From Magnolia sinica (Eukaryota; Streptophyta; Magnoliopsida; Magnoliales; Magnoliaceae): DNA of 64,000 bases. The stretch spans positions 15,146,001 to 15,210,000 of the forward strand of contig NC_080588.1 of the NCBI RefSeq assembly GCF_029962835.1, given 5' to 3'. Below are positions 1-11,000 of this stretch, piece by piece. The notes beneath the pieces are model-generated. The model saw only the letters and a program-made list of their open reading frames with translations. It was not told where the DNA came from and did not search any database. The position numbers were made by a program, and so were the translations under genes. Numbering within the stretch: the stretch's first letter is position 1; each line of letters opens with the position of its first letter.

Positions 1-1290
1 CTAGTTGATGAAGTTCAAGATGAGAATGAGGTGCATCATGCTCCCCCGTCTTGTATTTTACGAGATTACTTACAACCGATGGGAGGGAGTATGCTTTCTT
101 GCATGGTGTTTTCACGTAATGTAGGAAATGTGGATTTCAAACCGGGAGTGATACAACTCCTTAAATTTCAGGGACTAGACTCCAAAAGTTCATATTTGCA
201 TATTAAAGAATTTGACGAGATAGTCGCCACATTGAACTTTCCAAACTTGTCTGAAGATACATTAAGACTAAAGTTGTTTTCCTTTTCATTGAAGGAGAAG
301 GCTGAGTTGTAGCTACACTCCTTAAAGCCGTGATCTATAGGCACATGGGCTGAAATGACCTAAGAATTTCTTAAAAACTTTTTCCTGTTTCATAAAAAAT
401 AAATACTTTAAGGAAAGCAATAATGAACTTCGTCCAAAAAATGAGGAAACTTTCTTCCAATGCTGGGAGAGGTTCAAGGACCTCATGAATTTGTGTCCAC
501 ATCATGGCTACGAAATATGCGGGTAATAAGCTTTTTCTATAATGGATTGACTTTACCCATGCGCTAGTTTGTGGAGATGATGTATAATGGTGAATTCATG
601 AGCAAGGAGGCTGATGATGCATGGGTTATCTTGATTCACTTGCGGAGAATGTGCAATCATGGGACACCTCCCCAAGGCCCACCACTTTTAATCCTACTCA
701 GTCAAGAGAGAAAGGAGGAATGTATGCCATAAAAAAGAAGATGACATGAGTGCAAGGGTGACTAGTCTCACAAGAAAAGCCAAGGCCATGGAACTTAAGA
801 AGGTGGAAAAGGTTAAACGAAAGAAGGTTGTGGAAGTTACTTGTGGTATTTGTGCCAACAATATACACTTAACACAAGATTGTCCTACAATTCATGTGTT
901 TCAAGAATTGTTGAACGAGTAATCAAACGCCGTAAACAATTATGAATGCCCATATAGTGAATCCACCTCAAATAATTATAATTCCAGCGAGAGGAATCAT
1001 CCAAACTTCAGTTAGAGGAACAAACAAATGACTAATCCTCAAGATGCCCTTACACAACTCTTAAATCAAAGGAAACCTCGAGAGGATCCGGTTAAAAAAA
1101 TCATGCAAAACCAAGAGCTATTCAACCAGAATGCGGTGCAAGCATTTCGGGATCTCAAAACAACAATGAGAATGTTTGCATCATCAATTCAAAGGATTGA
1201 GTCACACTTAGCAATTGGGGAGAAAGGGAATTTTTCAGCCCAACCTCTCCCCAATCAGAAGCCATAATGTGAAATCAGTGACTCGAGCTC
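1..1290 (+). pseudogene. gag: retrotransposon gag, degenerate
   Basis: Gag forms the virus-like particle that packages element RNA. The first readable block (31-312) has the plant gypsy gag signature GVIQLL...GLDSKSSYLHIKEFDEI...LKLFSFSLKEKA and ends at a TAG. In other frames 450-640 still reads as gag (WERFKDL, LCPHHGYE), and 841-882 encodes a CCHC zinc knuckle of spacing CX2CX4HX4C that would bind nucleic acid. A short open block at 1028-1267 is gag C-terminal. At least three frame breaks are needed to read across the region, so it is not expressed as one protein. Confidence 0.8.
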
Positions 1291-1303
1291 TTCCAATCTA
1301 CAT

Positions 1304-2119
1304 GTGAAACAAGCTAAATCTATCACCACTCTTAGAAGTGGAAAGAAAATCAACAAAACTATTCCAATGAGGGCTGAAAAGCCTAAGGACTCAGAAAGAG
1401 TTGAAGATGATGAACTTAGCCACATCCCACATGGGATAGAATCGGACTCCCAAAATAAGCCAATTGCACCATTCCCCCAGCTTTTGATTGCACCAAAACC
1501 TCTATCTAATTCTCAGGATATTTTGGAGGTGCTTAAACAAGTGAAAGTCAATTTCCCTTTATTAGATGTTAAACAAATTTCCTCATATGCCAAGTTCCTA
1601 AAAGATTTATGCATTACTAAAAGATGACAAAATATACAAAAGAAAATATTTTTGATAGAAAAAGTGAGTGCCATCCTCAAGAAAGATGTGCCACAAAAAT
1701 ACAAGGATCCCGGTAGCCCAACCATCACTTGTGTAATTGGGAACCACCGGATTGAACATGCACTCCTTGACTTGGGGGCAAGTGTTAATTTGATCCCTTA
1801 CTCGGTTTACAAACAATTGGGTCTAGGTGAATTAAAACTTACCCGAACCACACTACAAATTGCTGATCGTTCAGTTCGTGTCCCGAGAGGGATGATTGGG
1901 GACATGTTGGTCCAAGTCGATAAATTCTACTATCCAGTGGATTTTATCATTTTGGATACTCAGCCTATCATAACCGTGAGCACTCAGATTCTCATCATTA
2001 CTGGTTGCCCATTCCTAGCTATATCAAATGCCATCATCAATTGTAGGAATGGAGTTACGAACTTATCTTTTGGGAACATGACATTAGAGCTCAACATTTT
2101 TTTCAATATGAGCAAATAA
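1304..2119 (+). pseudogene. pro: gag-pro linker and aspartic protease
   Basis: The block opens with the linker signature ITTLRSGKKI (1316 on), breaks at a stop at 1625, and continues as an open frame 1652-2119 encoding a retropepsin-like domain. The active-site region reads LLDLGASVNLIPYS, the form common in plant Athila-type elements in place of DTGA; the flap-side sequence VPRGMIGDMLVQVDKFYYPVDFIILDT is also present. The protease would process the Gag-Pol polyprotein. The second conserved motif (usually ILGRPFL) reads IITGCPFL here, a probable decayed version. The frame ends shortly after the FGNMTLELN block. Confidence 0.8.
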
Positions 2120-2640
2120 TCAGAGGATGTTGATGATACCCACGACATTAACATGATCGATTCTTTTGTGGAAGATAGAGTACTTTTGACTCTATACTCT
2201 AACCCTTTAGTGATGTTCTTAGCCCACTCCCATGATTTAAATGATGACATGATTAGGGAGATGGATGCCTTGCTTGATGCAATGCTGACACTTGAAATTA
2301 ATCAGTGTAGGTCACAATTTGAGAACTTGCCCCAAACTGATATAGTGCCTCTACCGTCTAGTCTCAAGTTACCAAAGTTTGACTTAAAACCTTTGCCCAT
2401 AGATCTTAAATATATCTATTTAGGTAAGGATGAAACATACTTAGTGGTGATTTCTTCCCACCTTGATGAAAAATAAGAGAGTCTGCTCATTTCTACTCTA
2501 AAGGAAATAAGGGAGCCCTTGGATGGACGATTGCGAACCTCAAAGGGATTGACCCTTTAATTTGTACTCACCGAATTCACTTAGAAGAAAAAGCGAAAAC
2601 CTTCCGAAAACCACAGCGCCATTTAAATCCTAACATTCTT
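2120..2640 (+). pseudogene. pro-RT linker and N-terminus of reverse transcriptase
   Basis: Open block 2153-2476 carries the linker FDLKPLPIDLKYIYLG...TYLVVISSHL that precedes RT in Athila-like elements. After a TAA, 2518-2640 reads WTIANLKGID...CTHRIHLEEKAKT...QRHLNPNI, the conserved RT entry region, with a frame change near 2560. The palm with the catalytic aspartates is absent: homology stops at about 2640. This marks a deletion or insertion breakpoint against the PMD remnant. Confidence 0.75.
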
Positions 2641-2689
2641 CTTGAAATTGCTAAAGTTCAGTCAAAGGTGCAGGAGATTTATCCATTAA

Positions 2690-3530
2690 AATGTCATTAG
2701 TAAGAACTTAGCCGAGTGAGGTACATCTTCAATAGTAAGCATTTTCTCATATACTGAAAGAGGAGCAGTCATCATCTCGACTGGTGTAAAGTATCACCGA
2801 CTTCATCGGTCATAGGAATCTTGATGGGAATTGCTTGGTCGGGAGAAGCTATGGCTGGCTGAGGAGACATTTCTTATTCGTTGTCTTCTTCTATAATGAG
2901 TCCCTGACCAAATCTGGATGAGCCAAAGAGGTCCTCCGTTATGAAAAAAATGTTTGGCTATTGCTTCGAACATGCCACAATAAATATGATCGAGCATGAA
3001 TAGAGCAAGGGCTAGTTGTCAACCTTGGGGAAGCGCTTTGGCTAGATGAATATATTCTTTTGTAATTTTCATTACATTCATGCAAAGAAAATAACGTTGG
3101 ATCCACATCAACAGAAATGCATTATGTTATGTATCATCAACGATGTTATGTATTTTTGCGATGAAGCGACATGAAGTTGGTATAAGCCTTGCCGTTCTTG
3201 TCTGGAACAAAGAATTAGTGTTATTTGCCCTAAGCAAAGTTGGGATAGATTGGTTCACCAAATGGAAGAAGGTGGGTGAAGGCCCAAATGTCAATAATCA
3301 TAGAACCCATAGGGCCACATCCAAAGTGAAAACTGTTGGTCGATTGTCTCTATAAAGTTGAACCGCAACAAGAAGAGAGGTGTCTCCTGCATACTCATGT
3401 AATGAAAGGCCAATACATTCTTAAATATGGATTTGTTTGCATGTTTTGCCATGTTGTTGGGATACATGATAAAGCTATTCTGACCATCCTTTAAAGCCCT
3501 TGACCAAGATCGAGAAGCACGAAAGGTGTT
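2690..3530 (-). pseudogene. plant mobile domain (PMD, aminotransferase-like) protein remnant
   Basis: Read on the minus strand from about 3530 leftward, the frames give YMSMQETPLFLL, then FTHLLPFGEPIYPNF, then KAYTNFMSLH, and finally (3075 to about 2860) KEYIHLAKALPQG-stop-QLALALFMLDHIYCGMFEAIAKHFFHNGGPLWLIQIW. These follow the order of the PMD fold known from plant MAIN/MAIL-type proteins and from transposon-borne copies in Ty3/gypsy and Mutator-like elements. At least two frameshifts and a TGA (probable CGA decay) break it. It lies antisense to the neighbouring gypsy fragment, as the PMD gene does in element B. No function is claimed beyond family membership. Confidence 0.7.
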
Positions 3531-3649
3531 TGTAGGGTCTAGTAAGGAGTTGGATTGGATAAGGAGTTGTTTGCCTGCATAGAAAGGGAAGTTTTTGTTA
3601 GTGCACTAATTTTTACATCTTGTTTATCAATCACATGAGCCTATGTATC

Positions 3650-5082
3650 ATGTAGTCGGTTGAGCCCTTGAAGTTGAAGATCGAAGACACAAGTAGACAT
3701 GAGGATCAATAAACCATGAACATGTAAATGAGGTGCCTTGATGTCCCTAATCCTTGACCTAAAACAACTCCTTAAACCTCTAAATAACCATGGCTTTATA
3801 GGTAAATCTTGTTGATCATTCCTTAGCCTTAAGAGCCTAATTAGAATATGATAAGTAAGGATAAAAGTGGTGCAAAGCTATCATGAAATCATATGCCCAA
3901 AATGAAAATTTTCAAGTGGTCTTCGATCCCATCGACAGGTTGTCGATGGGTCTCGATCTAATCGAAGGTACACTCAATATGATAGAATATTGAGTTCAAC
4001 AAGTAATAGAGATACATCTGGAATTTCTTAATGGGATTGACAGAGGATTTGATCATATTGAATGACCTTTGATCCAATCAAAGGTCATTTCGATCATATC
4101 AATAGATCCGTTAACTAGCCGTTGTAAATGAGTTTCTTATAAAAAGGCATTCAGTTCTTGGGGATATGGATAGATTTTTGGTGCATTAGAAGCCTAGATG
4201 ATTCCATGATCATATCCCTCTTCCTAAGCCTCTAAGTCCATGAGATCTAAGTTATCTTTCCTGTGATTCATCACTTGAAAGAGGATTTCAACCTCAATGT
4301 TGAAGATGAACTTGATCTTCACCTTGTTATAGAGATTAGACTTGAACCAATAGTCAAATCCTTATCTAAACCTTCTAAAACACCCATATAGGTGAATCCC
4401 CTAAGAGTTATAATCTTCTATTATTTGTAAGAAATTCAACCAAACCTCCCATCACCTTGGTCTTCTCAAAGGAGTGTGACATGAAAGTGTATTGATCTTG
4501 GAGTTGAAGTATTGACAACTCATCGGCATCATGATCAGTGGAGCAAAGCAAAGTTGATTGAAGCACGAGAGAGTAAGAATCAAGTAACCCAAGAGGACAC
4601 ATCAATGGATTTTAATTCGACAAGTGAGTTGTCATTCATGTATACTCATTCCTTGTGTATGATTGGGTGTAAAAGTTTGATTGCTAAACTTGATTAGGTT
4701 ATTGTGCAAGACCTTGGTTCTTATGTAGGACTTAAATCAAAGTCCTTGTGTCGGCCACTAGACATGGGTATGTACGTGTTAGTTTCCAAGCGAGCCTCTG
4801 GTGGGAGTAAACATAGGTCCTTCGATTGGGACCAAGGCTCATGGCTAGCCTATAGAAAACCACATGTCTCCGAGGGAGCCCATCCTTATGTAGGATTGTA
4901 AAGGTTAGAGGTGATCTTAATTTAAAACATCCAATAGTGAAATCTGGTACACTCATGAGTTGAGTGTGTCTGCTGGGAGAGTAGAGAAATCGAACTACTA
5001 TACATGCTTGTGTTTAAGATTATCTTTGTGTACTTGTTTAATAATGCTTATGTAATGAATTAATGAATTATATGTATGGATA
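3650..5082 (+). repeat. copia 5' LTR, left part (start uncertain)
   Basis: Non-coding sequence upstream of a copia PBS and gag. It has copia-LTR character: repeated atcga/tcgat motifs (3925-4100), a TATA-like TATAAAAAG at 4138-4146, and a long transcribed-type leader. It is interrupted at 5083 by gypsy LTR material and appears to resume at 7373. The left boundary is not resolved; between 3531 and 3650 I see nothing recognisable. Open frames of 60-75 codons here (for example 4512-4697) show no protein similarity I recognise. Confidence 0.5.
4138..4146 (+). promoter_or_regulatory. TATA-like box in copia LTR
   Basis: TATAAAAAG, upstream of the PBS and gag, in the place expected for the core promoter of the U3 region. 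Position and orientation fit; activity is unknown. Confidence 0.4.
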
Positions 5083-5145
5083 TGTTTCGACAAGAAATGA
5101 AAAGTATTTCGATAGGGAATTTGTTATTATTTAATGATAATTTAG
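5083..5145 (-). repeat. fragment of B-family gypsy LTR
   Basis: Starts TGTTTCGACAAG and continues GAAAAGTATTTCGATAGGG, matching the first about 60 bases of the LTRs at 6556 and 30036 read on the plus strand. In element orientation this is the 3' edge of the LTR. Similarity stops near 5145. Confidence 0.7.
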
Positions 5146-5154
5146 AAATTTTTT

Positions 5155-5236
5155 TTAGAGGATTTTCATCACTGTTTGGCGTCGTATAGATGCCAAAATG
5201 ACAACTCTCAACGGGAAGATCCTCCCCTTCGTCTCT
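5155..5236 (+). repeat. inverted fragment of B-family leader
   Basis: The stretch around TTTGGCGTCGTATAGATGCC and GGGAAGATCCTCCCCTTCG is the reverse complement of the B leader at about 29890-29972 (shared core: CATTTTGGCATC...CGCCAAA). It therefore faces opposite to the LTR fragment that touches it, so this cluster has been inverted or joined abnormally. Confidence 0.6.
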
Positions 5237-5694
5237 AATATAAAGTACAATTTTATTTAATTAAAATAACTGATACTCTATTTTGACTAGCAGGTATTCT
5301 GTCCTTACACAACCGCAATGGCTTTTATCCCAACTAACATGGTTATCTACTTCACACCTAACGGATTCGCGGTGGAATTACATTGACAATATAAGATCAC
5401 TATTACAAAATGTACAAGAGAAAGTAAAATCAGTTACAATCAGGAGTAGGCGATGTCATGTGATGTCCGGAATGGTTTCTGCTTCACCAATAGCGCAGCG
5501 AGATGATGAAGGATGGATGATAGTGACATTCAAAAGATGAAGGGTTCGATCTGTCCCCATAATGAATACTATCCCGCCAAGTATGGTTAGAGGGTCAATT
5601 ATACGAAATGTCATGAGGTGCAGCCTCACCTTAGTCACGCAATCATTTCATTCGAGAAAAAATGAAAAGCCCGTCACTCCAAAAGGTCTTCCAA
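5237..5694. other. unassigned non-coding sequence
   Basis: About 460 bp between the inverted leader and the LTR-like fragment at 5695. There is an 85-codon frame at 5283-5540 with no similarity I recognise, and no repeats. It may be more internal sequence of the B family, but I cannot show that. Confidence 0.3.
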
Positions 5695-6508
5695 TGTAAC
5701 AACCTGAACTTTTCAATACACAAGTATTGAAAGTTCTCGAGTGTTACCATAAAATTTAACTTATTATGTACATGTGTACGATACCTATCTTAGCCTTACA
5801 TCCATTCTATAACATGAATCTGATCGTTGGAAATAATCTCTATTCATAGATTAAGCCATCTGACCGTTGATTTTGAGATATGCTCATATATACCAAGGTA
5901 TTCTCACTTGCCCATCATAACCAACAGTTCAGTTAACTATTCACCGCTAGGTAAAGACATCTGACCGTCCATTCTGAGTTTGGACCACCTGATCATACTA
6001 AATTACCTACTTGATCTTAGCATCCACTTGTGCACATATCAAATTGAGATTCTAATCCGTTCATCTTGTTCACCACCTATGAATACGCTTAACCCACCAT
6101 CAAAACTACAATCTGAGAAACTTACACATGTGAACAAGTCAATTGAATCTAACAGTATACATGTTCTACCTCTTGACCACTTTAAAAACTCACTTGTGAT
6201 CATTCGTTTACAAAATTGACTGTACGCCCACTTACATACATGATCAGAGTACTAACCATCATGTTTTTCTAATTTTAACATGTCATCTAACCATTCATTA
6301 TGTTGATTGATATATGTACATTCCCTTAATTAGTTTGGTGAATAATTCCTTACTTATAATGATTTAGATATAAGTTCTTTTGTAAGAATTACTTAGAAAC
6401 GTGCCTATAACCATGTAAAACCATTAGATTTTTCAAAACTCTCATATCAACAATAATTATAAAAATGCTATTAACCTAGACCGTTGAATTTTAGATCACA
6501 TGGTTCCC
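5695..6508 (+). repeat. end fragment of D-family LTR-like element
   Basis: Begins TGTAACAACC with a hairpin (CTTTTCAATAC / GTATTGAAAGTTCTCGAGTG) and ends near CACATGGTTCCC. Read along its length it is the reverse complement of 51640-52435, the right end of element D, with the same order of features and many substitutions. It stops abruptly against a tRNA-derived stretch. Frame 5980-6219 lies inside and mirrors frame 51916-52122 on the other strand, so both are shadows of the repeat rather than genes. Confidence 0.75.
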
Positions 6509-6519
6509 CTATCAACTAA

Positions 6520-6552
6520 AGATTCTGGGTTCGATCCCCATCAGAGTCGTCA
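6520..6552 (+). other. tRNA-Arg-like 3' segment containing the PBS complement
   Basis: The last 18 bases (6535-6552, TCCCCATCAGAGTCGTCA) are the complement of a minus-strand primer-binding site for tRNA-Arg, three bases from the LTR at 6556. Similarity to the tRNA continues 15 bases further, through the T-arm (GATTCTGGGTTCGA). A normal PBS stops at 18 bases, as in B at 30015-30032. No 5' half of a tRNA is present, so this is not a tRNA gene. Confidence 0.65.
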
Positions 6553-6555
6553 TTT

Positions 6556-7372
6556 TGTTTCGACAAGAAACGAAAGTATTTCGATAGGGGAATTATTATT
6601 CAATACTAACAAAGAAAGAATGAGAGAACATCATCACAACATATTTCATTCATTCTGAGTTTCAATTACTTAATCGTGTTTCCCTTGATTCTGAAACAAA
6701 GTACATTGAATCGATATAATGAAAGAAAGGATAATTGATTTAATAGAAATTTTGGCAGCACTTCGACTTTCAATGCGTTAATCTCAGCAAGAGAAGTGTT
6801 GTGTGGATCTGAACATCTTTTATTCTCTCTTCTAACTTGTTTGGAATAGTAGCCTTTGTGAAATGACAATTGTATTCCAAAAAAGATTATAGAAAGCTCA
6901 AAAAATCCAACAGCATGGATGCCATATACATTACTTGCATGTAACATAGTATTGTTGCATGGGTCGATGCAATAGACTTGTGTTGCGGGGTCCAGCGCAA
7001 CAGGTATCAAACCATCTTCTCTTTGGTCATTCTTCCTTCCTCTTCTCTAAGTACCTGACAAGGGTACTCAGAGGTCTTCCTTCGGGGGCTCTGATCTTTT
7101 ACCTCCCTCAAATGAGGAGGTGGTGGGGTATTTATAGGCCTCCACACATATGAAGCATTGAATCTTGTGCCATGACCCACCTTGCTCAACACTTTATTGT
7201 GCGGTGTGCAACATGACTTCCCATATTTTCTGTGTTGCATGGACCTGCGCAACAACTCTTTGTTACACGGTCACACGCAATTCATTTCTCTTCACTCTTT
7301 TTCTTTTTCTTCTTCTTCTTCTTCTGTTCCTTTCTTCCATAGTTTCCTTTCTACTATTTTTATATTCTAATG
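6556..7372 (-). repeat. B-family Ty3/gypsy LTR (5' LTR orientation)
   Basis: An 817-bp LTR that begins (plus strand) TGTTTCGACAAGAAACG and ends CTAATG, aligned by eye with the B LTRs at 20650-21350 and 30036-30844. It shares the internal landmark TATTTATAGGCCTCCACA, whose complement is a TATA box for minus-strand transcription. The PBS complement touches its left edge, so the element body lay to the left. That body is now replaced by the scrambled pieces at 5083-6508. The open frames on both strands here (for example 7007-7255) are not genes. Confidence 0.75.
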
Positions 7373-7671
7373 GCACAAGGTTGGAGGGTCTAGAGAAGAC
7401 ATTTTTTTGTGCATCAACAACATGATTAGCTGAATGTTAGGATCAGATAGGTAGAAAATTCCACATACACATGTATACTATCATGTTTATAGACTAGTTG
7501 CTTGATTGCCACATCTTTTGTAGTCTATGTGATTCAACCTAATGGCTTAAAAGCCTTAATATTTAAAAGGCATAATTTTTATTTAGTCCTAATGCCCCCC
7601 ATAGCCTTCATTTTGTAACTCTTATATGCTTCTGTACCCATAATCGTGGTATCCTATTCCACATAATTTCA
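7373..7671 (+). repeat. copia 5' LTR, right end
   Basis: Non-coding sequence running to ATAATTTCA at 7671, directly before an initiator-Met PBS. I read it as the continuation of the LTR broken at 5083. No clear target duplication joins the two halves. Confidence 0.5.
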
Positions 7672-7673
7672 AT

Positions 7674-7690
7674 TGGTATCAAAGAGGGTT
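7674..7690 (+). other. primer-binding site, tRNA initiator-Met type
   Basis: TGGTATCAAAGAGGGTT, close to the TGGTATCAGAGC complement of plant initiator tRNA-Met used by copia elements, three bases after the LTR end. Confidence 0.65.
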
Positions 7691-7739
7691 CCTTCTAAAA
7701 GGCTTAACCACATGGAATGAGATCTAAATGGGCTTATGA

Positions 7740-8004
7740 ATGATGTCTACCTAAGAGGGGTGTGCCATCACATGACCATCATATTTTGACAAATCTAAGT
7801 ATGCCTATTAGAAGCCTAGAATAAGGGTCTTTCTAAGATCTCTTGACCTTATAGTTTGGGCAATTGTTGAACAAGGATGGATGATGCCCATGGAATAACT
7901 TGTGGCTTATGTTAGAACCCTTATCACTCTTAAAGATAAATCCAAATACAATATCGATGAGAGAGTGCGGTTTACCTATGATGCTAAAGCTCTTAATGTT
8001 ATTT
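7740..8004 (+). pseudogene. gag: copia gag, N-terminal part
   Basis: Broken frames read FLRSLDLIVWAIVEQGW (about 7820-7870), then LKDKSKYNIDERV...YDAKALNVI up to 8004, where the LTR-like element F is inserted. This is the conserved start of copia Gag (UBN2-type), which assembles the particle. It continues after the insertion at 12870. A stop (TAA in the ME-stop-LVAY block) shows that it is dead. Confidence 0.75.
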
Positions 8005-11000
8005 TGTAACATCGTGGTTCTCATTACCCGAGGACGATCGCTTGAGTATGAGAACTTGAGGATTACACTATGAAGTGAACTATCATACATCTGATTTGTA
8101 GCAAATCTCATGACACAAAGTGAGGTAACTATTGCGTAAGCTAAGGAGATCATGAGAAATAACAAGAGAATTCAAACCAATTAAAGGATAGAAAAATGAA
8201 ATCCCACAGTAGGGAATTATTATTACAACTCAAGTAAAACACAAAGTCTGAAATATGAAAGCAAGTAAATCCTAAGATATCAATTGAGCTCCAACGGCTC
8301 AACTACATCGGCATAAAGGCCCTCCTCGCTGAACTCCTCCTTAGTCATCCCTAAGGTCCTGTCATAGGGTTCTCCACCTGTCATCAACCCTACATCTATT
8401 TAGTGAAACCACATGATTGGGTGACTGAAAACTCATTGAGAATTTTTTCGGAAGGATTTATGCATATCATGTCATTCCAAAACAGTTTAAACCAAACATA
8501 TTCAATCATAACCAGGATAATATGAACTTATATGTAAACATATGGATGTATGAATGTATGCTCAAGTTACAGATCTGGGGATGCACATCCAGTTGTCAAA
8601 ATAAAAGGTTGCCCAAGGAGAACTAATCACCCAAAAAAGTACTCAAAGGTACGCACAAGGAGAACTAGCCACCAGGAAAAGACCATGCAACGAGATCGCC
8701 CAAGGAGAACTAGTCACTCGGAAAAGTACTCAAAGGTATGCACAAGGAGAACTAGCCACCCGCAAAAGACCATGGGGGTGAGTGCACCCAAGGATATCAT
8801 GACTCCTAGAAAAATACATGGGGTATGCCTGAGGAGTGTCTAATCCCGAAAAAGCCTCATGTGAAGAGAGAGAGCCGAAAGTGGCACAAATGCATATGTT
8901 CTGTGAGTTAACTGAAGTAATAGAACTTTCAGTAAATCAAATAGAGTGTGGCTTACATTGAGCACTCGGAAAAGCTCATATGTCATGCGTGGATTTCATG
9001 CACCATGATGCTCATGTACATTCCATAGGATTAACAAGATTTTTTCTCATAAACATTACCAAAGCTTGTGGTCTTTTAATAGGATATCAAACATCCAAAC
9101 ATGAGCTCAATATAATACCATTTACTTTTTGCAGGCCCAAATGAAGGCCCACATATATGACATTTCAAGCATGCTAAATTAGTAACAAGTTCACTACACT
9201 TTTAAGAAAGATGATATTCCACTCCTAGTATTCATTGTACAAGTTGTGAGATAGAAGGAATGGAAGCATCATGACTCTTCTCTCCACTAATAAAGCTATA
9301 TATAAATTGAGCAATTGCTAGGATAGCATAAAGAATGCAAGTCTAAATCCTAGTCACATAATTATTATTCATAGAACTTGAGTAGTAGAGGTTAATGAAA
9401 TAACTCATGTTCATCACATCCGAACAGGAACTAAGGACTAAGTTATTATTTGTAATATTCTAGGACTTTATTAGGTTCTACTGATAACTAATCTAGCATG
9501 TATTAGGAGTTAATGAAGCAAACTTATCATGGAAATAAGATCTATTACCTCTTAGTGTAACTAGTAGAAGTATACATGTATATAAGCGATTTCAAATGTG
9601 ACATAATGAGCATCATACAATCTTTATAAGATGGATTAGAGTAACAAAATTTAAAACATTCCTAGATGATTATCCATGTTGATTCAAGACTAAAGGAAGC
9701 ACAATTAATATTTTCACAATTATAATGTCTTTATACACTTAAGCTTAAACTATCTTAGAATTTAATGAAATGAGGAAGCCATGTGGGATATCCCTCACCT
9801 TGGGGGTATTTTCTTTGATTTGTGATGTACCTATGAAGTGAGTGTGATGATCTTATTTAGACTGGTTGAAGGAAAGGATATCCTTCAAGGTAGTCAATTT
9901 CAAGTAGTACCTGTTAGAAGATTACAATCAACAGTGAGCTGCCACCGAGTTATCTCGGTTGGGAAACTTGACGAGTCAACTCATGATTGAGTTGGGAGAA
10001 ATTTTAATTGAAGGTAGTGAGTTTTTCAGCTTCATATCTGGGTGGAAGTTATCTTCCATTAACAGTAAGATGGAAACCCAAGTTCCACCTCGAGTAGCTG
10101 ACTGAGTTAAAATCTGATTTTTGTGAAACAAATACCGAGTCAACTCATTAACGAGTTGTTTAAAATGGAGTTTACAGGGGCATTTTGAAGCTGTACCTGT
10201 TATAGGGAGTGGCCCTATATGATGGCGCAGAGAGATTGGAGTTAATCCCACCATGAGCCTGACCACATCAGAATGTTAATCTCGGGAATATGAACAGGTT
10301 CGTGAACTTGTCTAGCCTTTAGAGATTTGGGTCAAGACAATCGGGCTGGAGCGAGTTTGAGTCAATCTGGCTTGATTCTGGCACCACGTTGGTGGAACAA
10401 CAGCTGGATGGGGATGATCTTAGATATTGAATACGGTAAGATGAGTTGTATCTTGCTCCGGTCAGAGAACTTGATCACAGAATCAGCTCTGATTCAGACC
10501 CAGTCTCCTAGTGCATGTGGATCTGACTCAAAAGAGTGCGAACCAAGTTAATCTGCTAGTTTAGTGTAAACTGTTGGGGTGAATAGAGTCAGTGTAATAC
10601 CTGATAACTGTGACAAGAGGTTGGCTTCATGACTCAGCCAAACAGCTGAGTTAACCTCAGTGACTCAGGTTGAACTCAGTTAGTTGCGTTGGGTAGATAG
10701 TTGGGTGGAGAATCATTGCGTCTGCAACAAAGTTGGTTCGGCCCTCGGATCGGGCTAGTGGCTGCTGTAGACAGAATCCTCTCACTCTGTCCCCTTCTCA
10801 ATTAGGAAATGGGTCAAGCACGACACTAATTTGCTTGTTAGAGGGCTGAGTCGAGTTGGTACAGAGGCCTGCAACTCGCTCCAGCTTCTCTCTTTCTCTC
10901 TCTCTCCTATTCTCCCTTTTATCTCTTTCCTTTCTTGTCAATTTACCTTAGGAATTGCCTTAAACTTCTGGGCTTTAAATAGGCTACTCACTGTTTCGAG

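Larger units (their letters stand above)
1..2640 (+). mobile_element. Athila-like Ty3/gypsy element, 5' half of internal region
   Basis: Coding remnants run in the order gag, CCHC knuckle, aspartic protease, start of reverse transcriptase, all on the plus strand, which is the order of a Ty3/gypsy polyprotein. The 5' LTR lies off the window, and the RT is cut after its first roughly 60 residues near 2640, where unrelated minus-strand PMD sequence follows. The protein signatures (GVIQLL, WERFKDL, TLRSGK, DLGASVNLIPYSVYKQ) closely resemble element A further right, so both belong to the same or sister families. Several frame changes and stops mean it is dead. Lineage (Athila-like) is inferred from motif resemblance and the long LTRs of the relative. 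Confidence 0.85.

Noticed and set aside
5456-5638. Minus-strand 60-codon frame and overlapping plus-strand frame
   Set aside because: No similarity or start context; inside a scrambled repeat cluster.
6520-6552. Possible tRNA-Arg gene
   Set aside because: Only the T-arm and acceptor 3' strand are present; there is no D-arm, anticodon arm or 5' acceptor strand, and it abuts an LTR as a primer-site complement.
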